Below, in pieces: positions 1 to 6,061 of a stretch of 26,475 nucleotides of DNA. Made by a program: the position numbers and the translations under genes. Source of the stretch: Phascolarctobacterium succinatutens CAG:287 (GTDB lineage Bacteria > Bacillota > Negativicutes > Acidaminococcales > Acidaminococcaceae); the NCBI RefSeq assembly GCF_000434895.1, contig NZ_FR892813.1, positions 1 to 26,475 on the forward strand. Direction: 5' to 3'. The notes beneath the pieces are model-generated. The model had not been told where the DNA came from. It made no database searches and was given only the letters and a program-made list of their open reading frames with translations. Position 1 is the stretch's first letter. Each line of letters starts with the position of its first letter.

Positions 1-200
1 TTGAGGAATATCAAAGCTGATTTTGCTGGAATTAGTGGCAATGTTAGCAAGGATAATGTTGATAGCAAATATGAAAGCGTTACAGACCAAAGCGGTATTT
101 ACGCAGGCAAAGATGGCTTTGGCATTGGAAAAAATACTGATTTAGAAGGCGAGGTAATTTCCAGCACAACATGAAGAAAATAGTATAGGTACATTAATGC
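1..200 (+). pseudogene. CdiA/FHA-type exoprotein fragment, frameshifted
   Basis: The frame starting at base 1 reads in the style of the haemagglutinin repeats of two-partner-secreted exoproteins (CdiA/FhaB). Motifs such as SGIYAGKDGFGIGKNTDLEG and GEVISS are typical of the repeat just before the variable C-terminal toxin. The frame stops at 172-174. Shifting by one base restores a family-like stretch (HEENSIGTL) to about base 200, after which the sequence turns into the toxin-tail remnant. There is no start signal and the upstream part lies outside the window. In intact systems this protein forms the filament carrying the toxin to a target cell. Here only a broken piece survives, probably as homology carried along with an orphan toxin/immunity module. 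The family call is by eye from motif style. Confidence 0.7.
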
Positions 201-378
201 CTTATCAAAGAAATATCTCTTGAAAATCATACTGTTACTTTAAAGAGAGAAGATGTCTTTGGCAATACTACTAATATAAGTAACAATCAACTTTGAACAA
301 AAAAAATTGAAAGATACATTAGATCATGCAGGTCTATTATTTTATATAAAAACAGCAGGTGGCATCTTAAACAAATGA
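200..378 (+). pseudogene. Polymorphic toxin C-terminal remnant (module copy 1)
   Basis: After the FHA fragment, a frame ending at the TGA at 376-378 encodes a toxin-like tail (KEISLENHTVTLKREDVFGN, then EQKKLKDTLDHAGLLFYIK). One extra T near 294 breaks it. The tail resembles the one at 10202-10330 (NQLEQNKLIDTLDNLGLMLD) and, more loosely, the tail at 740-807, so these are three copies of one toxin C-terminus. Its stop overlaps the ATG of the truncated immunity gene (ATGA, 375-378), the tight coupling expected of a toxin/immunity pair. The catalytic activity is not recognisable. Confidence 0.55.
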
Positions 379-488
379 GAAGAGTAATAATATATTTTCT
401 GTTTATAATGATTCTTGGGTTTTATTACAATGATATGAGTGATATTCCATTGTGGCAGCGATATTTTCCTATAGCTAACATGATCTGA
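375..488 (+). pseudogene. Truncated membrane immunity-like gene (module copy 1)
   Basis: This is a 37-codon reading frame with a hydrophobic first helix followed by WQRYFPIANMI and a stop. The RYFPI segment matches the KYYFPIK and AYFPIKL segments at the end of the first hydrophobic region in the homologues at 10308 and 791. It therefore looks like the 5' third of the same three-helix gene, cut off where the next module (from about 479) begins. It is unlikely to be functional. The start overlaps the preceding toxin stop by 4 bases. Confidence 0.6.
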
Positions 489-807
489 TTGATAACGATA
501 GCCAAAAATATAATGTTATTAAAGATAATTTAGGAAATAATTTTTATAATAAATTAGATATAACAGCTAAAGTAATTAGTATATATGGCGATGCTAGTTC
601 CTTCACTATTGCAATTAAGAAAGGGAGAGTTGATAATATAAATTGGGATAAAGTAATTACAGATGATTTTGAAAGAATAAGAGTAAAAGAGATGTTAAAT
701 GTGATTTTGAAAGAACAAGAGTAAAAGAGATGTTAAATGATATAGGAATTTTAATGGACGTAAAAACCATAGAGGAGTTAAAACAAAATCATGAAACAGA
801 TAACTAG
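479..807 (+). pseudogene. Polymorphic toxin C-terminal remnant with 38-bp duplication (module copy 2)
   Basis: A frame open from 479 encodes a polar domain (for example KLDITAKVISIYGDASSFTI and GRVDNINWDKVITDDFER) and stops at 722-724. A 38-bp tandem duplication (664-701 and 702-739) causes the stop. Removing one copy restores a frame that continues through DIGILMDVKTIEELKQ to the TAG at 805-807, resembling the tail at 10202-10330. The restored end overlaps the next gene (ATG 791) by 17 bases, the same arrangement as in the 10.2-kb module. The 5' part of the toxin is missing: the fragment begins inside the truncated immunity gene of copy 1. Toxin activity is unknown. Confidence 0.6.
664..739 (+). 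repeat. 38-bp tandem direct repeat
   Basis: Bases 664-701 are repeated at 702-739 with one difference (agaataagag against agaacaagag). The unit is not a multiple of three and frameshifts the toxin remnant. Confidence 0.95.
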
Positions 808-860
808 TCGCTACATAAAGAACTACATGATATTCTATTCTATATTCTATCTTATATATA

Positions 861-1092
861 TAATCTTACCGAATAAAGAGTGTGGTATAAATGAAGAGGC
901 GTGGAAAGCATATTTTCCAATAAAGTTATTGCTTATATTTATGGCATTTTTATGGACTAAAATTTTTAATGATGCGTAATCTTACCGAATAAAGAGTGTG
1001 GAATAAATGAAGAGGCGTGGAAAGCATATTTCCCAATAAAGTTATTACTTATATTTATGGCATTTTTATGGACTAAAATTTTTAATGATGCT
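861..1092 (+). repeat. 116-bp tandem direct repeat
   Basis: Bases 861-976 are repeated at 977-1092 with only a few substitutions. The unit duplicates the middle of the three-helix immunity-like gene and shifts its frame. Confidence 0.95.
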
Positions 1093-1127
1093 AAAAAAAT
1101 GATGTATTATAGAGATAAAGATAAAAG

Positions 1128-1411
1128 CAAGTTTGAGTATTTAGGAAAAAGGTTTGTTTATCAAAATACCTTAATTTTTATGTTGATTGCAGTTTTTTTT
1201 GTATTTATAGCACCATATATATTGCTCTTAATACGTGATGTATATGGAGTAAACTTAAGCTTTTTGGTTTCAAGTTTGAGCATTTAGGAAAAAGTTTGTT
1301 TATCAAAACACCTTGATTTTTATGTTGATTGCAGTTTTTTTTGTATTTATAGCACCATATATATTGCTCTTAATACGTGATGTATATGGAGTAAACTTAA
1401 GTTTTTTGGTT
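1128..1411 (+). repeat. About 143-bp tandem direct repeat
   Basis: The segment beginning caagtttgag at 1128 recurs at 1271, with a few substitutions and a one-base deletion (aaaaaggtttg against aaaaagtttg). It duplicates the 3' third of the immunity-like gene. Confidence 0.93.
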
Positions 1412-1739
1412 ATTAACTAAGAGTACTATTCCGCTCCCAATATGGTATACTTAATGTTGATATGAAGACTGCAAAAGCGGCTATAATTTGTCTTTGTTTT
1501 TTCTTTGTCAAAAGCTATGGTTGGCACTTTTGCTTACTCCATCATTCTTAAAAAAATTTCAGAAAGGTAGATTGTATAATCTTTTTGGTTACAAACTAAA
1601 AGTACTATTCCGCTCCAAATAGGGTATCCTTAATGTTGATATGAAGACTGCAAAAGCGGCTATAATTTGTCTTTGTCTTTGTCAAAAGCTGTTGTTGGCA
1701 TTTTTGCTTACTCCATCATTCTTAAAAAAATTTCAGAAA
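1403..1739 (+). repeat. About 160-bp direct repeat with 179-bp offset
   Basis: The block 1403-1565 recurs at 1582-1739 with scattered substitutions and a 6-base length difference in the tttgtctttg tract. It includes ttgatatgaagactgcaaaa and tactccatcattcttaaaaa. Between the copies lies ggtagattgtataatc (1566-1581), which also occurs at 10202. Each copy contains a short ATG frame (MKTAKAAIICLCF...) without a ribosome binding site. No gene is assigned. Confidence 0.9.
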
Positions 1740-1856
1740 TAGTTCTGTCGCAGGTGAGAGCTTGTGCTTGGTGAACGTACAACTTCCTGTGGTTTGAATG
1801 CAAGCGTAGTATAGTTTCGAAACAAGGTCGCTAGTCAGTAGCAAAGGCTTTACATA
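1740..1856 (+). other. Degenerate sequence, no gene
   Basis: All forward frames are interrupted. The frame leading into the toxin remnant at 1857 holds short protein-like pieces (LGERTTSCGLNASVV, FRNKVASQ) separated by stops, so this is probably decayed toxin-coding sequence. Confidence 0.35.
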
Positions 1857-1997
1857 TTGAGGGGAGTTTCTGTTGGCGGAAAGTTAGAAGCATTTGACGG
1901 TGTTTATTATGGTATTACACCTGATAATTATAAAATATTAATGATTGGGGTTGGATTTTCAGTAGGTGCAAGTGTTGATTATTCGATTACATGGTGA
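1857..1997 (+). pseudogene. Second polymorphic toxin C-terminal remnant
   Basis: An open stretch of 46 codons ends in TGA at 1995-1997. It encodes alternating small and hydrophobic residues (GVSVGGKLEAF, YYGITPDNYK, MIGVGFSVGASVDYSITW), like the very C-terminus of a secreted polymorphic toxin. It lacks an obvious start and its upstream continuation is full of stops. The stop lies 17 bases before the ATG of the membrane-anchored gene at 2015, which has a good ribosome binding site: the usual toxin-then-immunity order. Family and activity are not recognised. Confidence 0.45.
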
Positions 1998-2014
1998 TGT
2001 AAAGGAGTTCGGTT

Positions 2015-2431
2015 ATGGTAACACATAAGTCGATAGTATATATTTTACTAACAGAGGTAATTGTGTTTTGTTTATGCATTTTTTCCCCCAATACTAGAAA
2101 TTTGGTAGAGGAGGATTATGCTATTTCACATATGGATATTGCTCTTGAAAAGGTTTTAAGGTTAGACTTACCTAAAAGTGATATAAGTAATTTCTACATT
2201 TCTTTTAATCCTGGTAAGAGTAGTGGTAGAGTGGCAGTGATTAATATGAGCTTTAATTCTAATATGGGATTTGATGAGATTTCGGAAGCAATATTTAATA
2301 AACACGACGGATATAAATTGAGCAAGCGAAATGGAGATACCTCAAGGGTATATATAGATAACAGATTAGAGTATAGAATACAATACATAAAAGATATTCA
2401 TAAGTACAATATAATGGTAACGCTTCTATAA
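2015..2431 (+). CDS. Putative membrane-anchored immunity protein
   Basis: A 138-residue protein with one N-terminal membrane helix or uncleaved signal (about residues 6-24), followed by a soluble domain of about 110 residues ending KYNIMVTLL. The start is supported by aaggag 8 bases upstream. I do not recognise the family. Its position directly after a toxin C-terminal remnant, its small size and its AT-rich composition like the rest of the module suggest an immunity protein acting in the periplasm or at the inner membrane. It resembles the next gene (2446) and the gene at 10780 in layout: one N-terminal helix, then a domain with a helix followed by a GW/GY turn and basic strand. The reading frame is intact. 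Confidence 0.6.
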   Translation: MVTHKSIVYILLTEVIVFCLCIFSPNTRNLVEEDYAISHMDIALEKVLRLDLPKSDISNFYISFNPGKSSGRVAVINMSFNSNMGFDEISEAIFNKHDGYKLSKRNGDTSRVYIDNRLEYRIQYIKDIHKYNIMVTLL

Positions 2432-2445
2432 ACATGGGGGATAAT

Positions 2446-2877
2446 ATGAAGAAACAGTTTATTGTAACAGCAGTTTTAAGTTTATTTTGTGCTGCAGTAT
2501 TGGTATATTCAAATGCTTTGTTAAAATACAGCAATGATGTAATAAACAAAGAAAGAGCTATGTATTTGCAATTGATTCATTTGAGGGTGCCGACTGAAGC
2601 AAAGGTAGTTAAGCTCGAAACGCAAAGATATATTTTAGGAGATTGTACTTTAAACTGTGTTTTGAGTTGCAAAAATATAGATATATCTGAACAGTTAAAG
2701 GAAAGTATCAATAAAAATGGTTGGATAATAATAGAGTCAAATGCAAAGAAAACAATATATAAAAAAGGGAAGGTTTTGTTGATTTTTGATGATAGTAGAG
2801 GTGTATATTCTTTATTGTTTGTTGATTGTCGTGATCAGATAGTGTCTTTTTTATATGGTTTGCCTTTAAGTAGGTAA
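2446..2877 (+). CDS. Putative membrane-anchored immunity protein, second in tandem
   Basis: A 143-residue protein with an N-terminal hydrophobic helix (about residues 5-22) and a soluble domain containing LKESINKNGWIIIES and KKTIYKKGK. An ATG at 2434 is possible, but gggggat lies just before ATG 2446 and nothing precedes 2434, so I place the start at 2446. It follows the gene at 2015 closely and is probably co-transcribed. The NKNGW segment parallels LQNKGWIED in the protein at 10780, which also has a leading membrane helix, so the two may be diverged relatives. The function is inferred from context only. Its own toxin is absent. Confidence 0.55.
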   Translation: MKKQFIVTAVLSLFCAAVLVYSNALLKYSNDVINKERAMYLQLIHLRVPTEAKVVKLETQRYILGDCTLNCVLSCKNIDISEQLKESINKNGWIIIESNAKKTIYKKGKVLLIFDDSRGVYSLLFVDCRDQIVSFLYGLPLSR

Positions 2878-2952
2878 GGTTATAAAGCCAGTGAAGCAGG
2901 AAAAGCCGACCTTGCTGCCGAAAATAATACGAATATCGCTATTGTAGAGTAG
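2878..2952 (+). pseudogene. CdiA pretoxin-like fragment with AENN motif
   Basis: Immediately after the TAA of the previous gene, in the same frame, 24 codons read GYKASEAGKADLAAENNTNI and end in TAG at 2950-2952. An xENN tetrapeptide commonly marks the boundary between the constant part of CdiA and the variable toxin. The fragment probably marks the head of a further orphan module whose toxin has been deleted, since the next gene starts 8 bases later. The call rests on a short motif. Confidence 0.45.
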
Positions 2953-2960
2953 GTGGCAAA

Positions 2961-3410
2961 ATGAAAGGATTATTAAACATATATATAGAAAAAAACACAA
3001 AAGATATATCTATTTTGATATTGCATGTTACAAGCATTGGATTTAGTAGGAGCATTGGTAGTATTATTGAAAATATTGATATTAAATCATTGAAAGAAAG
3101 AGTATTTAGATATCTAATGCTTAGCTTAGAAAACTACAAATATGATAAAGAAGAATTTGCTGATCCATTTAAAAAAACAAAATATAAAACATGGAATCGT
3201 TTTTTTAATATGCACTATCTTATTGAGGTTATTTATAGAGAAGAACTGAAAGAATACGAAATTGCAATGCCTGAACGTGACAGAACAACTAAATCATTCG
3301 GTAATACTGTAAGTGGTTTTGAATTTAAAATAAAGAAGGAAGACTTTGATTCTCAATTTGATGGTATAATTAAAAAAATACTAGATAATCTCGAGAAATA
3401 TCAAAGCTGA
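2961..3410 (+). CDS. Putative CDI immunity protein (soluble)
   Basis: A 149-residue protein without signal or clear membrane segment. It is rich in Lys, Glu and aromatics (LKERVFRYLMLSLENYKYDK, KTWNRFFNMHYLIEVIYREE) and ends in a helix (FDGIIKKILDNLEKYQS). The start is supported by a weak ggtgg site. Size and composition resemble CdiI-type immunity proteins, and it sits directly behind a pretoxin-like fragment. I cannot name the Pfam family. Its last codons and stop lie inside an 18-base sequence (3397-3414) also found at 7-24, where it encodes FHA residues NIKADF. The gene thus ends exactly at a module junction. Confidence 0.6.
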   Translation: MKGLLNIYIEKNTKDISILILHVTSIGFSRSIGSIIENIDIKSLKERVFRYLMLSLENYKYDKEEFADPFKKTKYKTWNRFFNMHYLIEVIYREELKEYEIAMPERDRTTKSFGNTVSGFEFKIKKEDFDSQFDGIIKKILDNLEKYQS

Positions 3411-3707
3411 TTTTGATATCAAAAGTGGCTTGGAATTAGTGATTTCAGAACAGAAGGTGTATCTCTTGGATAATGCAGTTTGAAAAATTATTCATTATTT
3501 AATAATTTTGGCGTACATGTTATCAATAGAATATATTATACTTCCGAAGATAGCATCCAATAATTGTAAAGGATAATTTTATTATAGGCTTGAACTTGCG
3601 CAGATAGTAGTAATAATAAGAATTGTTTATTTGTTATTATATAGATTGCTCGTTTTTTGCTTTCTTCTCGCATCATCCTTTCTACCGCTCTTTCACAAAG
3701 AATTCAT
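3411..3707 (+). other. Degenerate module tail, no gene
   Basis: AT-rich sequence with all frames interrupted. The first bases continue the FHA-like NIKADF joint, then a short frame (WLGISDFRTEGVSLG) ends in a stop. I see no intact gene, RNA or terminator here. Confidence 0.4.
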
Positions 3708-3736
3708 TTGTCAAAAGCATAATTTTGGTTTACACT
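3708..3736 (+). promoter_or_regulatory. Candidate promoter for the Cys-rich peptide gene
   Basis: TTGTCA (3708-3713), 17-base spacer and TACACT (3731-3736), about 60 bases before the ATG at 3796. Confidence 0.4.
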
Positions 3737-3795
3737 ATAGCTAGAATTCTTGGCGAATATAGTAAATGTTGATAATTATAAAGTGAGGCAGACTG

Positions 3796-3939
3796 ATGGC
3801 AACCTATATTATTGGCGGTTTGTTAGTGGTACTGGTGATTTTGGCAGTGCGCAGTTATTTTGGTAAAAAGTATCGCGGCGGGTGCAACGGCTGTTCCGGC
3901 TGTCCGCATGCTAAAAACTGCAACTCGATAAAAAAATAA
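3796..3939 (+). CDS. FeoB-associated Cys-rich membrane protein
   Basis: A 47-residue protein with one N-terminal membrane helix (about residues 4-20), a basic stretch (FGKKYR) and a short Cys-rich tail, GGCNGCSGCPHAKNC. This is the pattern of the small proteins usually encoded next to feoB, the ferrous-iron permease (FeoB_associated family). The start is supported by gtgagg upstream. No feoB or feoA is visible; the gene stands between the CDI debris and alr. The role in ferrous uptake is known only by association, and the cysteines could bind iron or another metal. Confidence 0.75.
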   Translation: MATYIIGGLLVVLVILAVRSYFGKKYRGGCNGCSGCPHAKNCNSIKK

Positions 3940-3943
3940 AATA

Positions 3944-3972
3944 TTGACAAAATCCCCTGTTGGTTATATGCT
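3944..3972 (+). promoter_or_regulatory. Consensus promoter for alr
   Basis: TTGACA (3944-3949), a 17-base spacer, then TATGCT (3967-3972). It gives alr a leader of about 115 bases. Confidence 0.7.
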
Positions 3973-4031
3973 AATACTAGAGTTTTGTAAAATATAATGT
4001 ATGCTAAACAAAATTCCAGGGTAAGTTTGAT

Positions 4032-4065
4032 GCCGCAGCAACGATGCTTTGCCTGCGGCTTATTT
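4032..4065 (+). promoter_or_regulatory. Stem-loop in the alr leader
   Basis: A perfect 7-base stem, gccgcag (4032-4038) with ctgcggc (4053-4059), is followed by ttatttt. It lies between the promoter and the alr ribosome binding site. It could be a weak attenuator or an mRNA-stabilising hairpin. The U-rich run is short and interrupted. Confidence 0.4.
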
Positions 4066-4095
4066 TATGGACGATAAGCTTAGGAGGATGCCATT

Positions 4096-5214
4096 GTGCA
4101 TATTCAACGTGGTGCGTGGGCAGAAATAAATCTAGATGCAGTTGCACATAACGTGCAGATGGCTAAGGCCAATCTGAAGCCGACAACCAAATTATGTGCT
4201 GTCGTCAAGGCAGATGCCTATGGTCATGGCGCTGTGCGCGTAGCGCAGGAAGCAGCGCGTAACGGTGCAGACTTTTTTGCGGTAGCTCTCCTGCAGGAGG
4301 GCGTGAAGCTGCGCGAGGCCGGTATTGAAACACCGATTCTGGTGCTTGGCTCAATGCTGCCGGAGGTTGCGGAAATCTGCGTGCGCTATGATATTAGCCA
4401 TGCAGTATTTGATGAAGAACGCTTATATGCTTTGAATGCGGCTGCTTTGAAGCTGCATACTAAGGCTAAAATACATATTAAGATTGATACAGGTATGCAC
4501 CGTATCGGTGTGCATGTGCGTGATGCCGGCAGGTTTGCCAAGCTGGCAGCGTCCTTGCCCGGTATCTATATTGAGGGCGTGTTCAGTCACTTTGCGACTG
4601 CCGACGCCGATGATAAGCAGTATGCTGCCTATCAGTTTGAACGCTTTCAGGAGGCGCTGCGCCTGATTGAAGCGGAGGGAGTGCATATACCTATCCGTCA
4701 TATCGCCAACAGTGCTGCGCTGACGGAGCTGCAGGAATATCAGCTGGATATGGTGCGTCAGGGAATTACCCTGTATGGACTGCACCCGGCGCATATGATT
4801 GACTGCTACAAGGATTTTGAACCTGTTATGACTGTGAAGACGCAGGTTGCTTTTGTGAAAACACTGCCGCCCGGTGAAACCATCGGCTATGGCAGAACCT
4901 ATACATTGACGAGACCCAGTGTTATCGCTACTGTGCCTATCGGTTATGCCGACGGCGTAAGCCGCCGCTTGTCTAACCGCGGGTATATGCTGGTTAACGG
5001 CATGAAGGCGCCGATTATCGGACGCGTGTGCATGGACCAGACGATGCTGGACGTGACGGATATTCCGGACGTTAAGCTGGGTAGCGAGGTTATCGTGTTT
5101 GGCGGCCGTGAGCTGCCAATGGAGCTGGTTGCGGAATGGGCGGATACTATCTGCTATGAAATTATCTGCGACGTGAGCCCGCGTGTGCCGCGTGAATATG
5201 TACGCGGCAACTAA
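4096..5214 (+). CDS. alr: Alanine racemase
   Basis: A PLP enzyme interconverting L- and D-alanine for peptidoglycan synthesis in the cytoplasm. The 372-residue length is normal. The N-terminal barrel carries the PLP lysine in AVVKADAYGHGA (Lys38). The C-terminal part carries the second catalytic base, Tyr265, in GYGRTYT, followed by IGYADGVSR and GRVCMDQTMLDVT. The start is GTG with aggagg 8 bases upstream; the ATG at 4088 is out of frame. It is transcribed from the promoter at 3944 and ends before a strong shared terminator. Confidence 0.97.
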   Translation: MHIQRGAWAEINLDAVAHNVQMAKANLKPTTKLCAVVKADAYGHGAVRVAQEAARNGADFFAVALLQEGVKLREAGIETPILVLGSMLPEVAEICVRYDISHAVFDEERLYALNAAALKLHTKAKIHIKIDTGMHRIGVHVRDAGRFAKLAASLPGIYIEGVFSHFATADADDKQYAAYQFERFQEALRLIEAEGVHIPIRHIANSAALTELQEYQLDMVRQGITLYGLHPAHMIDCYKDFEPVMTVKTQVAFVKTLPPGETIGYGRTYTLTRPSVIATVPIGYADGVSRRLSNRGYMLVNGMKAPIIGRVCMDQTMLDVTDIPDVKLGSEVIVFGGRELPMELVAEWADTICYEIICDVSPRVPREYVRGN

Positions 5215-5335
5215 AAAGAAGCATTGGCGTGAGCCGCTGCTTCTTAACTAAATACGCTTTCCCTTATTTTATGGCTGCTGGACGCATTTGCGAAAGGCAG
5301 TCCTTTTTTTGTGGGCGGAAGAGCTGCTTCAACCT

Positions 5336-5380
5336 AAAAAGGCTACTGCGTAAGCAATTTTACGCAATAGCCTTTTTTTA
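5336..5380. terminator. Bidirectional terminator between alr and ppa
   Basis: Long stem aaggctactgcgtaa / ttacgcaatagcctt with one mismatch, an A-run on one side and a T-run on the other. It serves the convergent alr and ppa. Confidence 0.85.
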
Positions 5381-5392
5381 AGTGGTTATTTT

Positions 5393-5926
5393 TCAGCAAA
5401 AGGTATCTTTATAGCGTTGTTGGCACTGCTTGATGATTTCCTTTGCTTTGTCTACATCATGCGCCTCTTCAAGAGCTGTGCTTTTGCCTTCAAGTGATTT
5501 ATACACGCTGAAGAAGTGAATCATTTCATCGCTGATATGCTGCGGCAGCTCGCTGATGGATTTGTAGGAATTATACATCGGGTCACCGAAGGGAATCGCA
5601 ATGATTTTTTCGTCCATATCACCACTGTCCTCCATGATGATAACGCCGATGGGGTAGCAACGCATCAAGGTCATCGGTACAACGTTTTCGGAGCATAAAA
5701 CCAATACGTCCAGCGGGTCGTTATCTGCTGCATAGGTACGGGGAATAAAGCCGTAGTTTGCAGGATAGTGGGTTGCGGTGTACAGGATGCGGTCCATTTT
5801 GAGCAGGCCGGTTTCCTTGTCCAGCTCGTACTTAACCTTGCAGCCTTTGGGAATTTCGATAACTGCAATAAAATCGTCAGGAGAGATACGTTTGGGGTCA
5901 ATGTCATGCCAGATATTCATAGTCAT
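5393..5926 (-). CDS. ppa: Inorganic pyrophosphatase (family I, soluble)
   Basis: Hydrolyses pyrophosphate to two phosphates, pulling biosynthetic reactions forward. The 177-residue length and IEIPKGCKVKYELDKETG, HYPANYGFIPRTY and the metal-binding DNDPLDVLVL (Asp68, Asp70, Asp73) are typical of the family I enzyme. The start is the ATG with aggagg 10 bases upstream; a second Met two codons later is too distant from that site. It has its own promoter at 5993-6021, so it is separable from the upstream thiamine operon. Pyrophosphate is released in thiamine assembly, but the adjacency may be chance. Confidence 0.96.
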   Translation of the reverse strand: MTMNIWHDIDPKRISPDDFIAVIEIPKGCKVKYELDKETGLLKMDRILYTATHYPANYGFIPRTYAADNDPLDVLVLCSENVVPMTLMRCYPIGVIIMEDSGDMDEKIIAIPFGDPMYNSYKSISELPQHISDEMIHFFSVYKSLEGKSTALEEAHDVDKAKEIIKQCQQRYKDTFC

Positions 5927-5992
5927 TTCGTTTTTGCCTCCTCTTGTGCTTTGGGACAGAAATAAATATGTTGCTTACAAATTCCTCTCTTA

Positions 5993-6021
5993 ATCATAGA
6001 TGTTCTGGAGGCCGATGTCAA
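5993..6021 (-). promoter_or_regulatory. Consensus promoter for ppa
   Basis: On the minus strand: TTGACA (6021-6016), 17-base spacer, TATGAT (5998-5993). Confidence 0.7.
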
Positions 6022-6061
6022 ATTTTGCAGGGCGATTTTTCACAACTTTTACCAAACATTA

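Larger units (their letters stand above)
791..1420 (+). pseudogene. Three-helix membrane immunity-like gene broken by tandem duplications (module copy 2)
   Basis: The frame from ATG 791 encodes a hydrophobic helix, then AYFPIKLLLIFMAFLWTKIF, and is broken at about 977 by a 116-bp tandem duplication. The frame resumes in the second copy (MMYYRDKDKSKFEYLGKRF, third helix, VYGVNLSFL). A second 143-bp duplication then garbles the end; the original stop is probably TAA 1418-1420 after SFLVIN. Removing both duplications gives a protein of about 125 residues collinear with the intact homologue at 10308: three membrane segments and a basic cytoplasmic loop. Position directly after a toxin tail, with overlapping ends, makes immunity the likely role. 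The gene is presumably dead as it stands. Confidence 0.65.

Noticed and set aside
1453..1739. Short ATG frames (MKTAKAAIICLCF...) in both copies of the 160-bp repeat as small genes
   Set aside because: There is no ribosome binding site, the frames differ in length and end between the copies, and the locus is decaying.
1..3700. Insertion sequence, prophage or integron driving the rearrangements
   Set aside because: No transposase or integrase frame, terminal inverted repeats or target-site duplications were found. The joints are short homologies only.
5216..5245. Hairpin aagaagca / tgcttctt just after alr as the terminator
   Set aside because: It has no T-tract after it. The stronger structure at 5336-5380 is the likely terminator.
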